Below, piece after piece: positions 11,061 through 20,502 of a stretch of DNA of 64,000 nt (the first letter of the stretch is position 1; each line of letters opens with the position of its first letter). The stretch spans positions 1 to 64,000 of the forward strand of contig JAOTOL010000431.1 of the NCBI GenBank assembly GCA_034440575.1, in the 5' to 3' direction. Below the pieces are notes generated by a model. The model made no database searches. It was not told where the DNA came from and saw only the letters and a program-made list of their open reading frames with translations. The position numbers were made by a program, and so were the translations under genes. The DNA comes from Imbricaverruca yamaguchii (lineage: Eukaryota > Arthropoda > Thecostraca > Neoverrucidae).

Positions 11061-11345
11061 ATGATTAGCAACCCTTGGGTGCTATTTCAGATGTCAAATT
11101 TCAGCACCACAGGGCTGCTTGAATTAAGCACCTTTCTGGAGTTGGCATCACATCGCAAAATTTGGGGTGCTAAATATAAGCACGGTGCTTAACACGCGCC
11201 CTCCAGGGGAGGGGTGAAATCCGCCCACCCTTCCGGTTTTTCGTAAATAACTCCCGATTGTACCGGCCGATATACGCCATTGTTTATGTACCTGCTTAGA
11301 AATGGCCGGCGCGTTGCTTAAAGTAATCGGCACAATGACCCAAAT
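11060..11345. repeat. Possible MITE fragment
   Basis: The block begins CACTGTAAAAAATGATTAGC and repeats GGTGCT/AGCACC motifs at about 11075-11195 in both orientations. Around 11190-11245 it shares an inverted CCCTCCAGGGCGCGTGTTAA-like stretch with 14860-14890. A non-autonomous DNA element is plausible, but complete ends were not found. Confidence 0.35.
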
Positions 11346-13915
11346 ATAGCATGTAATGATTTGCTCTCAGCATATAAAGATGGCATGCATCTTATTACAA
11401 AAAAAATTTGCCCAAGTAGGAGGAATACCCCAATGAAAGCCTGGATTAGCTCTGGCATATTATGTTCTATAAATCGAAAAAACAAACCGTATAAGAAGTT
11501 TATTAAAAATCCAAATCCACATAACGAGGTCCAATATAAACAATTCCGAAACATACTTATCAAAATACTTAGAGAAGCAAAGAAGCTATACTGTTCAAAT
11601 GCCTTTCACTGCAGCAAATCAAATGGAAAGAAAACTTGGAAGCTACTACATGAGCTGATAAATAAACATGGTACAAAGCAAAAAATCCCAGAAACCATGT
11701 TAGATGAAGAAGACAATGAATATCAAACAGGACAAGTTCCTAATGCCTTCAACAATTTCTTTTCAACCATTGGCTACAAGTTAGAAAGGAATATCACTAT
11801 TTCTAACAAAAACCCAATAGAATACATTGCAGGGCATGACTATGCTAATTGGGATGAAGAAATGTATACTAATGAAATCCAAGTCGAAACAATTATAAAG
11901 TCACTGAATACTGTTGGAGGAGGGGCTGATGGCATCAGCACAAAAACTCTCTTATTCACATATAAAAGTATCCTCACACAAATCACACTTTTTTTAACCT
12001 CTGTCTCAGAAGTGGAGAGTTTCCTAAGCAACTAAAACAAGCCATAGTTATCCCCGTATTTAAATCAGGAGAATTGAACAAATTCACAAATTATAGGCCA
12101 ATTTCTATGCTATCAGTATTTTCAAAAATTATTGAAAAAAATGGTATATTCATACCTCTTATCTTATCTAGAGCTGAATAATATACTCAGCACTCTCCAA
12201 TTTGGATTTAGAAAAAAAAACATAGCACATACATGCCGATTGCTCACATGTATGACCAAATTACATCTTTAGAAAAGAAAGAACTTACATGTGGTCTTTA
12301 TATTGACTTGAAAAAAGCCTTTGATACTGTGAGCATGGACATTTTACTTTAAAAAATACAACATATTGGCATATCAGGAACTCTGCTCATGATATTGCAT
12401 TCTTATTTAAAACATCGATATCAGCAAACTAAAATTAATGATGTAGTCTCAGATGCAGAGTGCATTATTATGGGAGTTCCACAAGGCTCCATCCTCGGTC
12501 CACTACTCTTTCTTATATACATTAATGATTTGGGTACTTCTTTAGATGGAACATTCTATTTATTTGCTGATGATGCTGCTGTCATGATCAAAGCTACGAA
12601 TATTGAGGAATTACAAATTAAAGTCAATGCCAATGTATCAGGAATGACTGAATGGTTCCAGGCCAATAGATTATCACTGAATGTCAACAAAACAAAGTAC
12701 CAAATTTACCAAAGTATGCCTTGTGCTGACTTAAATATAGCAATAAATTCTCAAATAGTTCATAGGAAACAGCAAATCACATATCTTGGAGTAATAGTTG
12801 ATGAAAAATTAACATGGAAATTTCACATAGCATATGTTGCTGCAAAAACTAGCAGAAATCTAGGAATAATGGGAAGAGCAAAATTCTTTATCACAAGTCG
12901 TGAATTCAAATATTTATATAATACTTTGATTCTTCCATATTTCAATTATTGTGCATTAATATGGGGAAACAATTTTCCAACACGATTAGACAGAAGTGTT
13001 AAAATACAAAAAAGGGCGTTACGAATCATAGATAATCAGCACTATTCATATCCTACAAATAAACTATTTGTCAAATATAACATATTGAAGTTCCCTCATG
13101 TTGTACAAGAACAGAACATACGACTACTTCACAGATTTCTTAATCAAACATTACCAATCACTGTAATGAATATGTTCAAATACACATCACCAAGTAACTT
13201 GAGGCATGCTGAACATTTCCATGTACCTTTGTCATCAAAAACCTATAGACTTCATTCCATATCATTTATAGCACCAAGAACTTGGAATACTATCTTTGGT
13301 ACAAAATTTCCGTCCTGTAATCATGTACCTATTAAGAAAGAAGATATAAATATAGTTATCAGAACATATTTTATTGACTTATACATCTCAAGCTAAATGG
13401 TTAGTCAAATGAACAATTTCGCATTACAAAAAGGAGAGGATATATGTAGGTTGATATGCATGATACGTATGCATGAGTAAAGCTGGACAAACAAATGAAT
13501 GCATATGTGATGATGCATTTGTACCTATATGATTAATTGCATGTGATTTCATCTGTGTGCTACTGTGTGCATGTTTGTGAATGGATGTGCATGGATGCAG
13601 ATCAGTGTATACTTATGTATGTACATGCTAGTATATCTGTATGTATATATATTTGTATGTTTGTGTGAATGCATGTATTTATGTATGTGAAGTAAGTTTA
13701 GGTATAAATGTTTCATGTGTGTGGATATGGTGAGACACTGTCACACAGATTTGTGTGATAGTGCACATGTATGTACACTTTTCCCCTCATAACACTTTTC
13801 ACTTTGTGGCCCCAGGAGTGCCTTGGCGTTACTAGCTTGCTACCTAGCTGAGGTGCTCCTGGGGCTACTTCTACTAATAACTGGTGGTGGGCTATCTGCA
13901 AAAAAAAGACAAATA
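11346..13915 (+). mobile_element. 5'-truncated non-LTR retrotransposon (Daphne/Jockey-like)
   Basis: The copy lacks the endonuclease. It starts in the linker before reverse transcriptase, covers RT and the C-terminal region, and ends with an AT-rich, TGTA-rich 3' UTR and an AATAAA at about 13905-13910. Open frames are 11361-12035 and 12389-13396, with the intervening conserved RT blocks readable in shifted frames. A related minus-strand copy lies at 47450-49560. Assignment to the Daphne/L2/Jockey neighbourhood rests on the FADD motif, the SLNVNKTK block and the C-terminal WG..QKRALRII region, and is provisional. Confidence 0.85.
11361..13396 (+). pseudogene. Reverse transcriptase of the Daphne-like LINE, frame-broken
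   Basis: The enzyme would copy the element RNA at a nicked target. The first piece (11361-12035, 224 codons) holds the linker and the start of RT. RT blocks with the NYRPIS core (~12090) and the first catalytic aspartate (YIDLKKAFDT, ~12300) follow in other frames, with a stop at about 12350. The second piece (12389-13396, 335 codons) carries GVPQGSILGPLLF and FADDAA with both aspartates, then the thumb and C-terminal region. Catalytic residues are preserved, while frames are broken by small indels and a stop. This copy is therefore dead but fairly young. Confidence 0.85.
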
Positions 13916-16629
13916 AAAAGATGCAAATAGTTATAGTGAACTGTAGGTGTGGAAAGCAATGACATGTATATTGGCATCCTGAGGCATTCCTAAGCTGGCT
14001 GTCCTAACTTTTGAGTAGTTGGCGATGGGAAAGCCCAATAGCAATCGAGCCTGTAACAGTGCGTATAGCCAAATAGGATAGGCTACTGCATACGAAACAG
14101 GGGTCGACATTAGGAAAAAAAAAGAGAAAAAAAAGAAGGAAATCGACCGCAATTTTTTTCGAGTTACGGGTCGGTAAAGTAAAAAATTATCAGCGCCAGA
14201 CCACAAATGTCGGCGCTGATGCGCTTCCCGTATATTGGCAAAAGGGAAGTGTTCTTGACAACACTAGCGACTTGTTTGATGCGTATTGTTATGCTATATA
14301 ATTTAAAAGTCATGTTATGTCGCAGGGGCCATCATGACAGGCTAATGGAACCAAACTTTGTCAACTGGAATGTTGTCATAAATGGAAATGACTGTCATGC
14401 GATTGATGTCACTTTACATGTTGCTCCATAGATATCCGAAAATCTACTGTCATTGTGTGCCTAAGCGTTTATGTACTTTATTCATGTATTTCACTCCTTT
14501 GCGAAGCCGATTGTGCCGAGCCGCCCAACGGAGCAGTCGGGTGGGCAGCTCGGTTCCGGTAACTGAAGCAGGTAATGACCTGATGTCCGAAAAATCATGA
14601 ATACCAATTTTGGAGCATTTAAACACAATCACAGCGATCCATAACAATAACAAGCCAAACCACGCAAAACCAGACAATTTTGTTATGTGGACCTCATTTG
14701 ACCTTGAAGATATTGACCTAAGGTCACGAAATTCGGACCCAATAGAGTAATCTATCGTGCCCATCCACTCTGCGAATTTCGTTGCTCTAGCCTTAAAAGG
14801 AGCGGAGATCTTATGGGGGCGGAATCCGCCCTCCCCCCCCCCTTCAGGGCGCGTAATTTTCAGAGGCCCTCCAGGGCGCGTGTTAACATTAGCGCATTTT
14901 TATTGGGCTAAATTTAGTAACAGGGTGCTTGAAATGAGTACTCATGGGCCACTTGCACTTTTAGCACCCCCCCCCCCGAGTTCTATATTTTTATCACGCC
15001 AAAGACCAGCACCTCCTGGGTACAGTTCGCCTATGGGGGTGCTTGAACCTAATTTGGTCTCCTTGATAGTAACGTACAGGTGTTGGTGGCTTACTGTATT
15101 CATGCGGACGGATGACTTCTTTTGCTGCATGTTAGCTTCCCATACCGATTTGGAATACTACAGCGAAAAGGATGCCTACAGACGTTATACCCTTTTAATG
15201 CATTCGTACACAAATAGCAATGCAAAGTAATACATATTTCCTATTTTGCAAAAATCGAAGTACATGCATATATATATGTATATGTGTGGTGTGTGGGCGT
15301 GAGACGGTTTCGTTTGTCAACAGCTAGTTCTGTACCAATTTAGCTTTAGGTTTCGTTAATGCGGTAGTGCAGACCTTAACTCCTGGCATGGTACAGACTG
15401 CAGTTGGACTACTGTTCAGCATCGTCCATAATTTACCTGTTTTTATACAATATTGTGCATATATGGAACTTCACTCCGTCAAAGCACTCCGCAGTGAAAC
15501 CAGCGACTTCGGTGGAAACAATTTATTGAAGCGAATATCGAAGTAGGTCGATTTAAAAAGTAGTTAAAGCAACAAATCTCATCATTATGATTTCTTTGAA
15601 TCCGGTCCATTATTCAATGCGGTGCACCACAAACCCTTACATCTTTTACTGCCTGAACTTTAGCACTTTCTGGGCCACCGGCACACCATCGTTGATGCAC
15701 ACGTTGCACCGTTGCAAGCATTACAAAAACGCGTTGAACATCGCAGTGAATCGCAGGTTCAGCAAATAATGAATAATATTCTGACACAATAGATGGCACA
15801 GTAGCATGACAGAATAGAAGGTTGGTTTCCTCATCAGTGGTTACCAGCACCACATCTCCAGCAACACCAGAATAATTAGTTGTGGGGAACATCAATATCG
15901 TGTTTTCGTTGACACCATCAAATAGTGTGGAGTGTGGACTCCCCACAGGCGTATGGTTCATTTCGAGGTGTCGTCTGAAAATAGTAAACAGTCGTCATTG
16001 TGAAATTATGCTTGGGTTCCAACACACGAGAAAAAACCTATTCCCCATGTATTATTTAGACATAGTCTGGCACCAAAAACCAGGGATTTATGCACATAAT
16101 CATGCCGAGGAACATATAAAACGTGTTGGTATAAGAGAGTCAGCAGGCTGGTTTGCTTCAAACTGGTCCTGAAAGCCCTACACACGTTCTGAAACATCTT
16201 ATAGAGGGGTACCAAATGCACAGATCATACGACAGACCAATAAGCGTCATGCTCTATGGATTGGGGGAAGGGTACAATCCATAGGGCTTCATGTTTAAAG
16301 TGGAAATGACTGGGGAATGCTATGATATGTTATGCTATTCTACATAACTCAAAGGCCATTGTCGTGTTATTTTGCGCATAAATCGGAAAGTAAGCATTTG
16401 CACAAAAATTAAACTAGCGGCCCCGTCATTTTAGTTACATTCATACAAACTGCATTGGAAAAATAGATTCCAAGAATCCATAAAGCAATTAAAGCACAAA
16501 TTTACCCATCTGTCAATGACATCATTTGGTTTTTGCTGCCAATAGGACAGCAAAAATGGATGTGAGGGTTACTGTTCTTTAACGGCCACAGTAATCCGCC
16601 ATTAGCTGATGCAACCTAATCGAAATTTA
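13916..16629. other. Unassigned DNA
   Basis: No gene was supported. About 14810-14890 repeats a GGGCGGAATCCGCCC / CCAGGGCGCGTG theme also seen inverted near 11190-11245. Poly-C runs occur at about 14827 and 14968. A 115-codon minus-strand ORF at 15614-15961 has no recognisable features. Confidence 0.35.
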
Positions 16630-16639
16630 GGCTTGGAAT

Positions 16640-16725
16640 TTACGCAAGATTTTTTAGGTTAGGTTTTAGGTTAGGTTGGACACATATATTATGCATTTTA
16701 GGTTTTTAGGTTGAAATTTGTTCAA
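16640..16725. repeat. Degenerate AGGTTAGGTT tract
   Basis: Several TTAGGTT units occur, mixed with TTTTAGGTT. Such tracts are common in arthropod non-coding DNA. They resemble the TTAGG telomere repeat but are too short and irregular to be a telomere. Confidence 0.5.
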
Positions 16726-16739
16726 CCCCAAGCGGCTTC

Positions 16740-18596
16740 CGCTGATCCTTAAATCTACCTACTGACGTTCATTCTCCTCATTCACTTCACATTCGCTCGC
16801 CACATTCATGCTCTCCTTATTAAGTAATGAATTGCTTGGTCCCCAAATTTAGCTTCCGACCCCCCCCCCACCCCTTTCAGCGGAACACAAACACATAGAT
16901 CGACAGACCATTGTTCCAATTTGATGGTACGTTGGCCGAACAAGTAAACCTGTCACTGCCAATCATGGCTGGCCTAGCCATTATTGGCAGCGTTTCTCCC
17001 CTGGACAAAGTCTTAACTGCAACGAGGGGGGATCATCGTACTGGCTCCGAGCCTTAAATTCGATCGATGCCGCGCCGGGCCTTATTCGTCGTACACTTGC
17101 GACCAGGTCTGACGTATCCAACGGGGAGCACGAATCCCTACCACGTTGGGCACGTACCTGGTCGTCGTTATACCCTAACCGGCCCTACCATTTTTAGCCT
17201 CGGGGCTTATGGCATGCCAAACCCGTCCATGTGTCCCTCGAATCTCTGCACCAACCGTGCCCACGTGCAGAGTTCGGGGGTGGACAAATAACCGCAGTGT
17301 TTTGCCTCTACCCTATAGTCCGGCGCCAGACTTCCGGCGAACGCAATGTGGTGGCCCCTTTATCGGCCCCTCCCACATGCATACCATATTCGCCCCCTCA
17401 CCTGCACCCCTGGGTCGCAGAGGCCAGCGGGATTTTGCGGTCAAAGGTCGAGAGCCCAGTGAACTAATGCCCCCGAAGTGTCCGTTCATCGCACCCTCTG
17501 GCAATTAGGCATCATCCAAACTCACGTCATATGTATAACAACAATAATATTCTAGACAATTTAACTGGCTTCAACACTCATTACCACCACCCGGAAACGT
17601 TCAGTCCATAGGAGGACGGCTCGCAGGTCAGCTGCCTCGCTTATAAATTTACTTCACCGTACAAGTTAATATCAGGCATGCATCAAACCATAATTGTGTG
17701 AATCTTTCCACCTTGTCGGGAAGTACTCACGGTACTATCTCCGTCTACGTGTCGGCTGTTGATGACCCGGTCAGAGCGAAAAACGTGGCGCGCACCCCTC
17801 ATCATCCGCGGTACGACCGCCATTTCAATCCTGGACGTAAATATCCTCCCCTACTCGCACCTGGTCGCTGAGGTATTTACTACGCGGGCACCGTTTCAAG
17901 AGGGTCGTAGTTGTTACGTCCTCCATTGCGTTAATCCCCGCGGACGGTCGCTGACTGCTATCGGTATTTGCCCCCTCGGAATTTGAACTAAATGTTACCG
18001 GGTTCCTAACGTAAGTTCGCCTGTGAACGCAAAGCGGAAGGGTATCCTTTGAGCTTAGGTGAAGTTTGGATTGGAAAGAAAGGGATTGGACCACGGCAGG
18101 TGGGATGGATTGTTTTTGTTTGATTGTTTGCACTCCTGTTAGCCTAAAGGCCGAATGTAATTGGATGGGAAGAGGAAGACAGAAACTGTTGCAAGCATAA
18201 TTGTGCTGCACTCTGTCTTAATTTACCCGGCCCTGCCATGCCGCTCTTTCTGTCCATCACTACCACCGGTGGAGTGAGCTCGCGCTCCTGATTAGTTTTG
18301 GCTTTTGCCGCCTGGGGCCTTCATGGCGTTCTAGAAGGTTCTCCTGAGCTTGGCTACCGACCTCACGGGCCGATGACCCTTCTGCCGGAGGTGGTCCAGC
18401 TGGTGTTTGGACCCCTGCCTGCCAGCTGAAGGTGCCAGGCAATTACTCGAGTTGTTGTTTCCGGAGCCGCCTTCTGATCTTTGCGCCAGCGCCAAACGCG
18501 TTTCGTTTTACTTCTCGGAGCAAATTTTTGTAAGGGAAGGGTTGCTGGGATCAGGCTCGATGTCTGGCGGCCTGTTCGGGTGCGAAAAAATGTGAA
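16740..18596. other. Unassigned DNA
   Basis: No gene was recognised. At 17040-17500 the sequence shows weak ~22-bp periodicity with CCGGCCC/GGGCC-like cores, resembling the degenerate blocks at 6060-6950. ORFs here are short and overlap on both strands. Confidence 0.35.
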
Positions 18597-18704
18597 AGGT
18601 TCACGAGGAAAAATGTAAGCCTCCTTACGATACATTCCTATTTATTTCCCGAAGCATTCTCAGTGCGTTCTTCCTGGACTTTTGGCCTGTTCTGATGCCC
18701 CGAA

Positions 18705-18755
18705 TTTTGTGTTCAGAATAACACCAAAGTCTTCGGTGTTATTCTGAACACAAAA
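18705..18755. repeat. Perfect snap-back hairpin, 21-bp arms
   Basis: A 21-base arm beginning TTTTGTGTTCAG is followed by a 9-base loop and its exact reverse complement. The paralogous CR1 copies at about 23520 and 28995 contain the first arm but not the inverted second arm, so the second arm arose by local inverted duplication. Confidence 0.9.
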
Positions 18756-18919
18756 TACACCAGAGTCCTCCAAAGGACTTTAGAGGACTCAACACCAAAG
18801 AGGTCACCGATAGTAATTGGTCACCGCTATCAAATATGGAGCCCTCATATGCTGCCTACCTGATCTTCAAATCTTATCTTTGTATAGCTAAATAAAGACT
18901 CAGTTCAATTAGTATGATG

Positions 18920-19083
18920 TGGGGACGAGTAGCCTCGAGGTAAGTTGTTCGTCTAACAATCGAAAAGTTGTGGGTTCGAGTCTCACCTGTCACTACTCTT
19001 CGCCCGCGACCAATCGGCGTGAGAGATTGGCGACGCTATATGACTCAACGGTCGACGTGTCGTAAAACCAATAACCAACCAAC
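18920..19083 (+). mobile_element. tRNA-derived SINE, 164 bp, with target duplication and LINE-like tail
   Basis: The head resembles a tRNA gene, with an A-box-like TAGCCTCGAGG at 18930-18940 and a B box GGTTCGAGTCTC at about 18973-18984. The 3' part (GCTATATGACTC, GGTCGACGTGTCGTAAAACC, then AACCAACC repeats) resembles the 3' terminus of the I-like LINE at 51.3 kb. The copy is flanked by CAATTAGTATGATG (18906-18919) and CAATTAGTTTGATG (19084-19097), a 14-bp target duplication with one mismatch. The related sequence at 46214-46230 represents the unoccupied site. SINEs of this design borrow LINE enzymes for mobility. Confidence 0.88.
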
Positions 19084-19199
19084 CAATTAGTTTGATGCAA
19101 TTTCGATTCACATTATGAATTTTAATACGACCATCATCATCAACTGGAACTGGAGCACAACGACCTTGCCGTCGTTGCCGGCTTCGTCGCCTACAAAAT

Positions 19200-19646
19200 G
19201 AGGCATAAAGGCATAAAGACAAAAGATTAGTGCAACTATGAGCCACAGGGGCCCTTCTTGGTTGCTTGGAACAGGGTAGTAGAGCCACAAGGGCCCTACT
19301 ACCCTGTTCTTGAAGAGCGTCTGCCTTAACTTTGTTCTACTGCGGTTAACTTTAATTATGAATTTATGACCTCTAATTGCATCATTTCTGTTCAATTCAA
19401 ACATTTCCCCAAGATATCCCCTCTCCAGACCATGGACAAATTTAGAGGCCTCGATGAGATCTCATCTCAGCCTTCTATATCGAAGTGAAAACATATTCAC
19501 TTTCTTCAATCTTTCCTCACATGCCAGGTTGCTTATGCCATCAACCATTTTTGTAGCCCTCTTTTGTACTCTCTCTAAAAGCCAACAATCTTTTTCATAG
19601 CTAGGAGACCAATCTTGGATGCAGTATTCCAAATGTGGCCTGACAT
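19200..19646 (-). mobile_element. 3' part of the CR1 LINE interrupted by the DNA transposon
   Basis: The minus strand encodes the CR1 C-terminal region (RPHLEYC, LLERVQKRATKMV, FSLRYRRLRGDLI) and ends at about 19200-19222 in repeats of an ATGTCTTT/ATGCCTTT octamer, the usual kind of CR1 3' end. It continues at 23407 on the other side of the inserted transposon. The same region, uninterrupted, is present at 28400-29000. Confidence 0.9.
19269..19309. repeat. Perfect snap-back hairpin, 14-bp arms
   Basis: GAACAGGGTAGTAG and its exact reverse complement are separated by 13 bases. Only the right arm is ancestral CR1 sequence (compare about 28530-28545). The left arm replaces unrelated CR1 sequence in this copy. 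Confidence 0.88.
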
Positions 19647-19654
19647 ATGCACAG
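19647..19654. repeat. 8-bp target-site duplication, left copy
   Basis: ATGCACAG immediately precedes the transposon terminus TAGGGTGTGT. The identical octamer follows the other terminus at 23399-23406. The uninterrupted CR1 paralogue has ATGCACAA once, at 28882-28889. Confidence 0.95.
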
Positions 19655-19944
19655 TAGGGTGTGTAGCCTAAACGGTTTTTCTTATGCATAGTGAAATTAT
19701 CCTGCAGATCACCTAAAAAACCCTGTGGTCGAAACCAAATCGAAATCAAACAATAAACAAAATATGCGACAGGCCGATAAAGAAACAAATTTGCCGGGCG
19801 CCCGGCGTTGAAGTCTCCAGTAATGGCGCTCCGTTGCAATTGGCATCTAACACCACGCGTCGGCCGCCGTTGGAGCGCCGCCGCGGCGCTGTGACGAAAA
19901 AGGCGGCAGTCGGTGCTGTGGATGACTTATGAATGGATTCTGGT
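19655..19944. repeat. Left terminal inverted repeat
   Basis: About 290 bases, the reverse complement of 23098-23398. It contains a perfect GC-rich palindrome GCCGGGCGCCCGGC (19793-19806) and a near-palindrome around GCGCCGCCGCGGCGC (~19874-19890), both conserved in the other end. These could form cruciforms or bind transposase, which is an inference. Confidence 0.92.
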
Positions 19945-20327
19945 AATTCAAGAACAGATCAGGAGACCCGGGATATATCTGATTGTAAAGATTAAACTTC
20001 ACTGAAGGACTGATCGCTCCACTTTCCTTTGTCTGTGCTCCACCTTCCACAGTGCTATGAATCATCATTCGAATAAATTGCGTACGCACTAACGACACAA
20101 AATAGCTTCACATGCCATACATCCCTGTTTTATTAGTCAATCCAAGTCTCCTGTTCCTTTTCGTTACTCAAGTTTCAAGGGAAACTGGGATTATCAGCAG
20201 TAGGGACAACCTATCAACGAGGGCGACACGAGCCGGCGGCGATCTTCGCATGGCGCGGGGGAGGGGCTGGGATGGGGCGGGAGACGGCCGGCGCACGGTG
20301 AGGGTAGAGAACACAAAGAGCGAGACA

Positions 20328-20366
20328 GGGCAGGGGAGGGGAGAGGGAGACAGGGGAGGGGAGGGC
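20328..20366 (+). promoter_or_regulatory. G-run tract upstream of the transposase start
   Basis: Seven or more runs of three to four G separated by 1-4 bases occur about 140 bases before the transposase ATG. The pattern could form a G-quadruplex in DNA or 5' leader RNA. No TATA box was identified with confidence in 19945-20502. Confidence 0.4.
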
Positions 20367-20502
20367 CGCCGAGACAAGGCAGTCGGCGGCGGAGACCGGC
20401 GGGACGGCCCGAAAAAGAGTGGCTTGGTGTCTGCAAGTTGTGCCCACTGCCTGTGAAGTGTGATATTACCTACGTCTGTGTGATCGGGGTAAGAGTTCGA
20501 AC

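Larger units (their letters stand above)
18597..19199 (-). mobile_element. CR1-like LINE fragment, interrupted by a SINE
   Basis: On the minus strand this segment is colinear with 46104-46400 on the plus strand: a GGCGACGAAGCCGGCAACG block, then an AATTGAACT..TCTTTATTTA block, then RT-derived sequence also present in the larger CR1 copy at 23440-23620. In the 46.1-kb relative the same region encodes an FADD-like stretch, suggesting it is the RT active-site region of a diverged CR1 subfamily. A SINE was later inserted at 18920-19083. A 21-bp-arm hairpin at 18705-18755 disrupts the sequence relative to its relatives. Confidence 0.7.

Noticed and set aside
15614..15961. 115-codon minus-strand ORF as a gene
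   Set aside because: No domain, start context or neighbouring exon recognised. Within the chance range for this amount of DNA.
16640..16725. Telomere or interstitial telomere
   Set aside because: TTAGG-like units are few and irregular. AGGTTAGGTT tracts are widespread in arthropod introns.
18920..18995. Functional tRNA gene
   Set aside because: A and B boxes are present but the acceptor stem does not close well, and the sequence continues into a LINE-like tail between target duplications. It is the head of a SINE.
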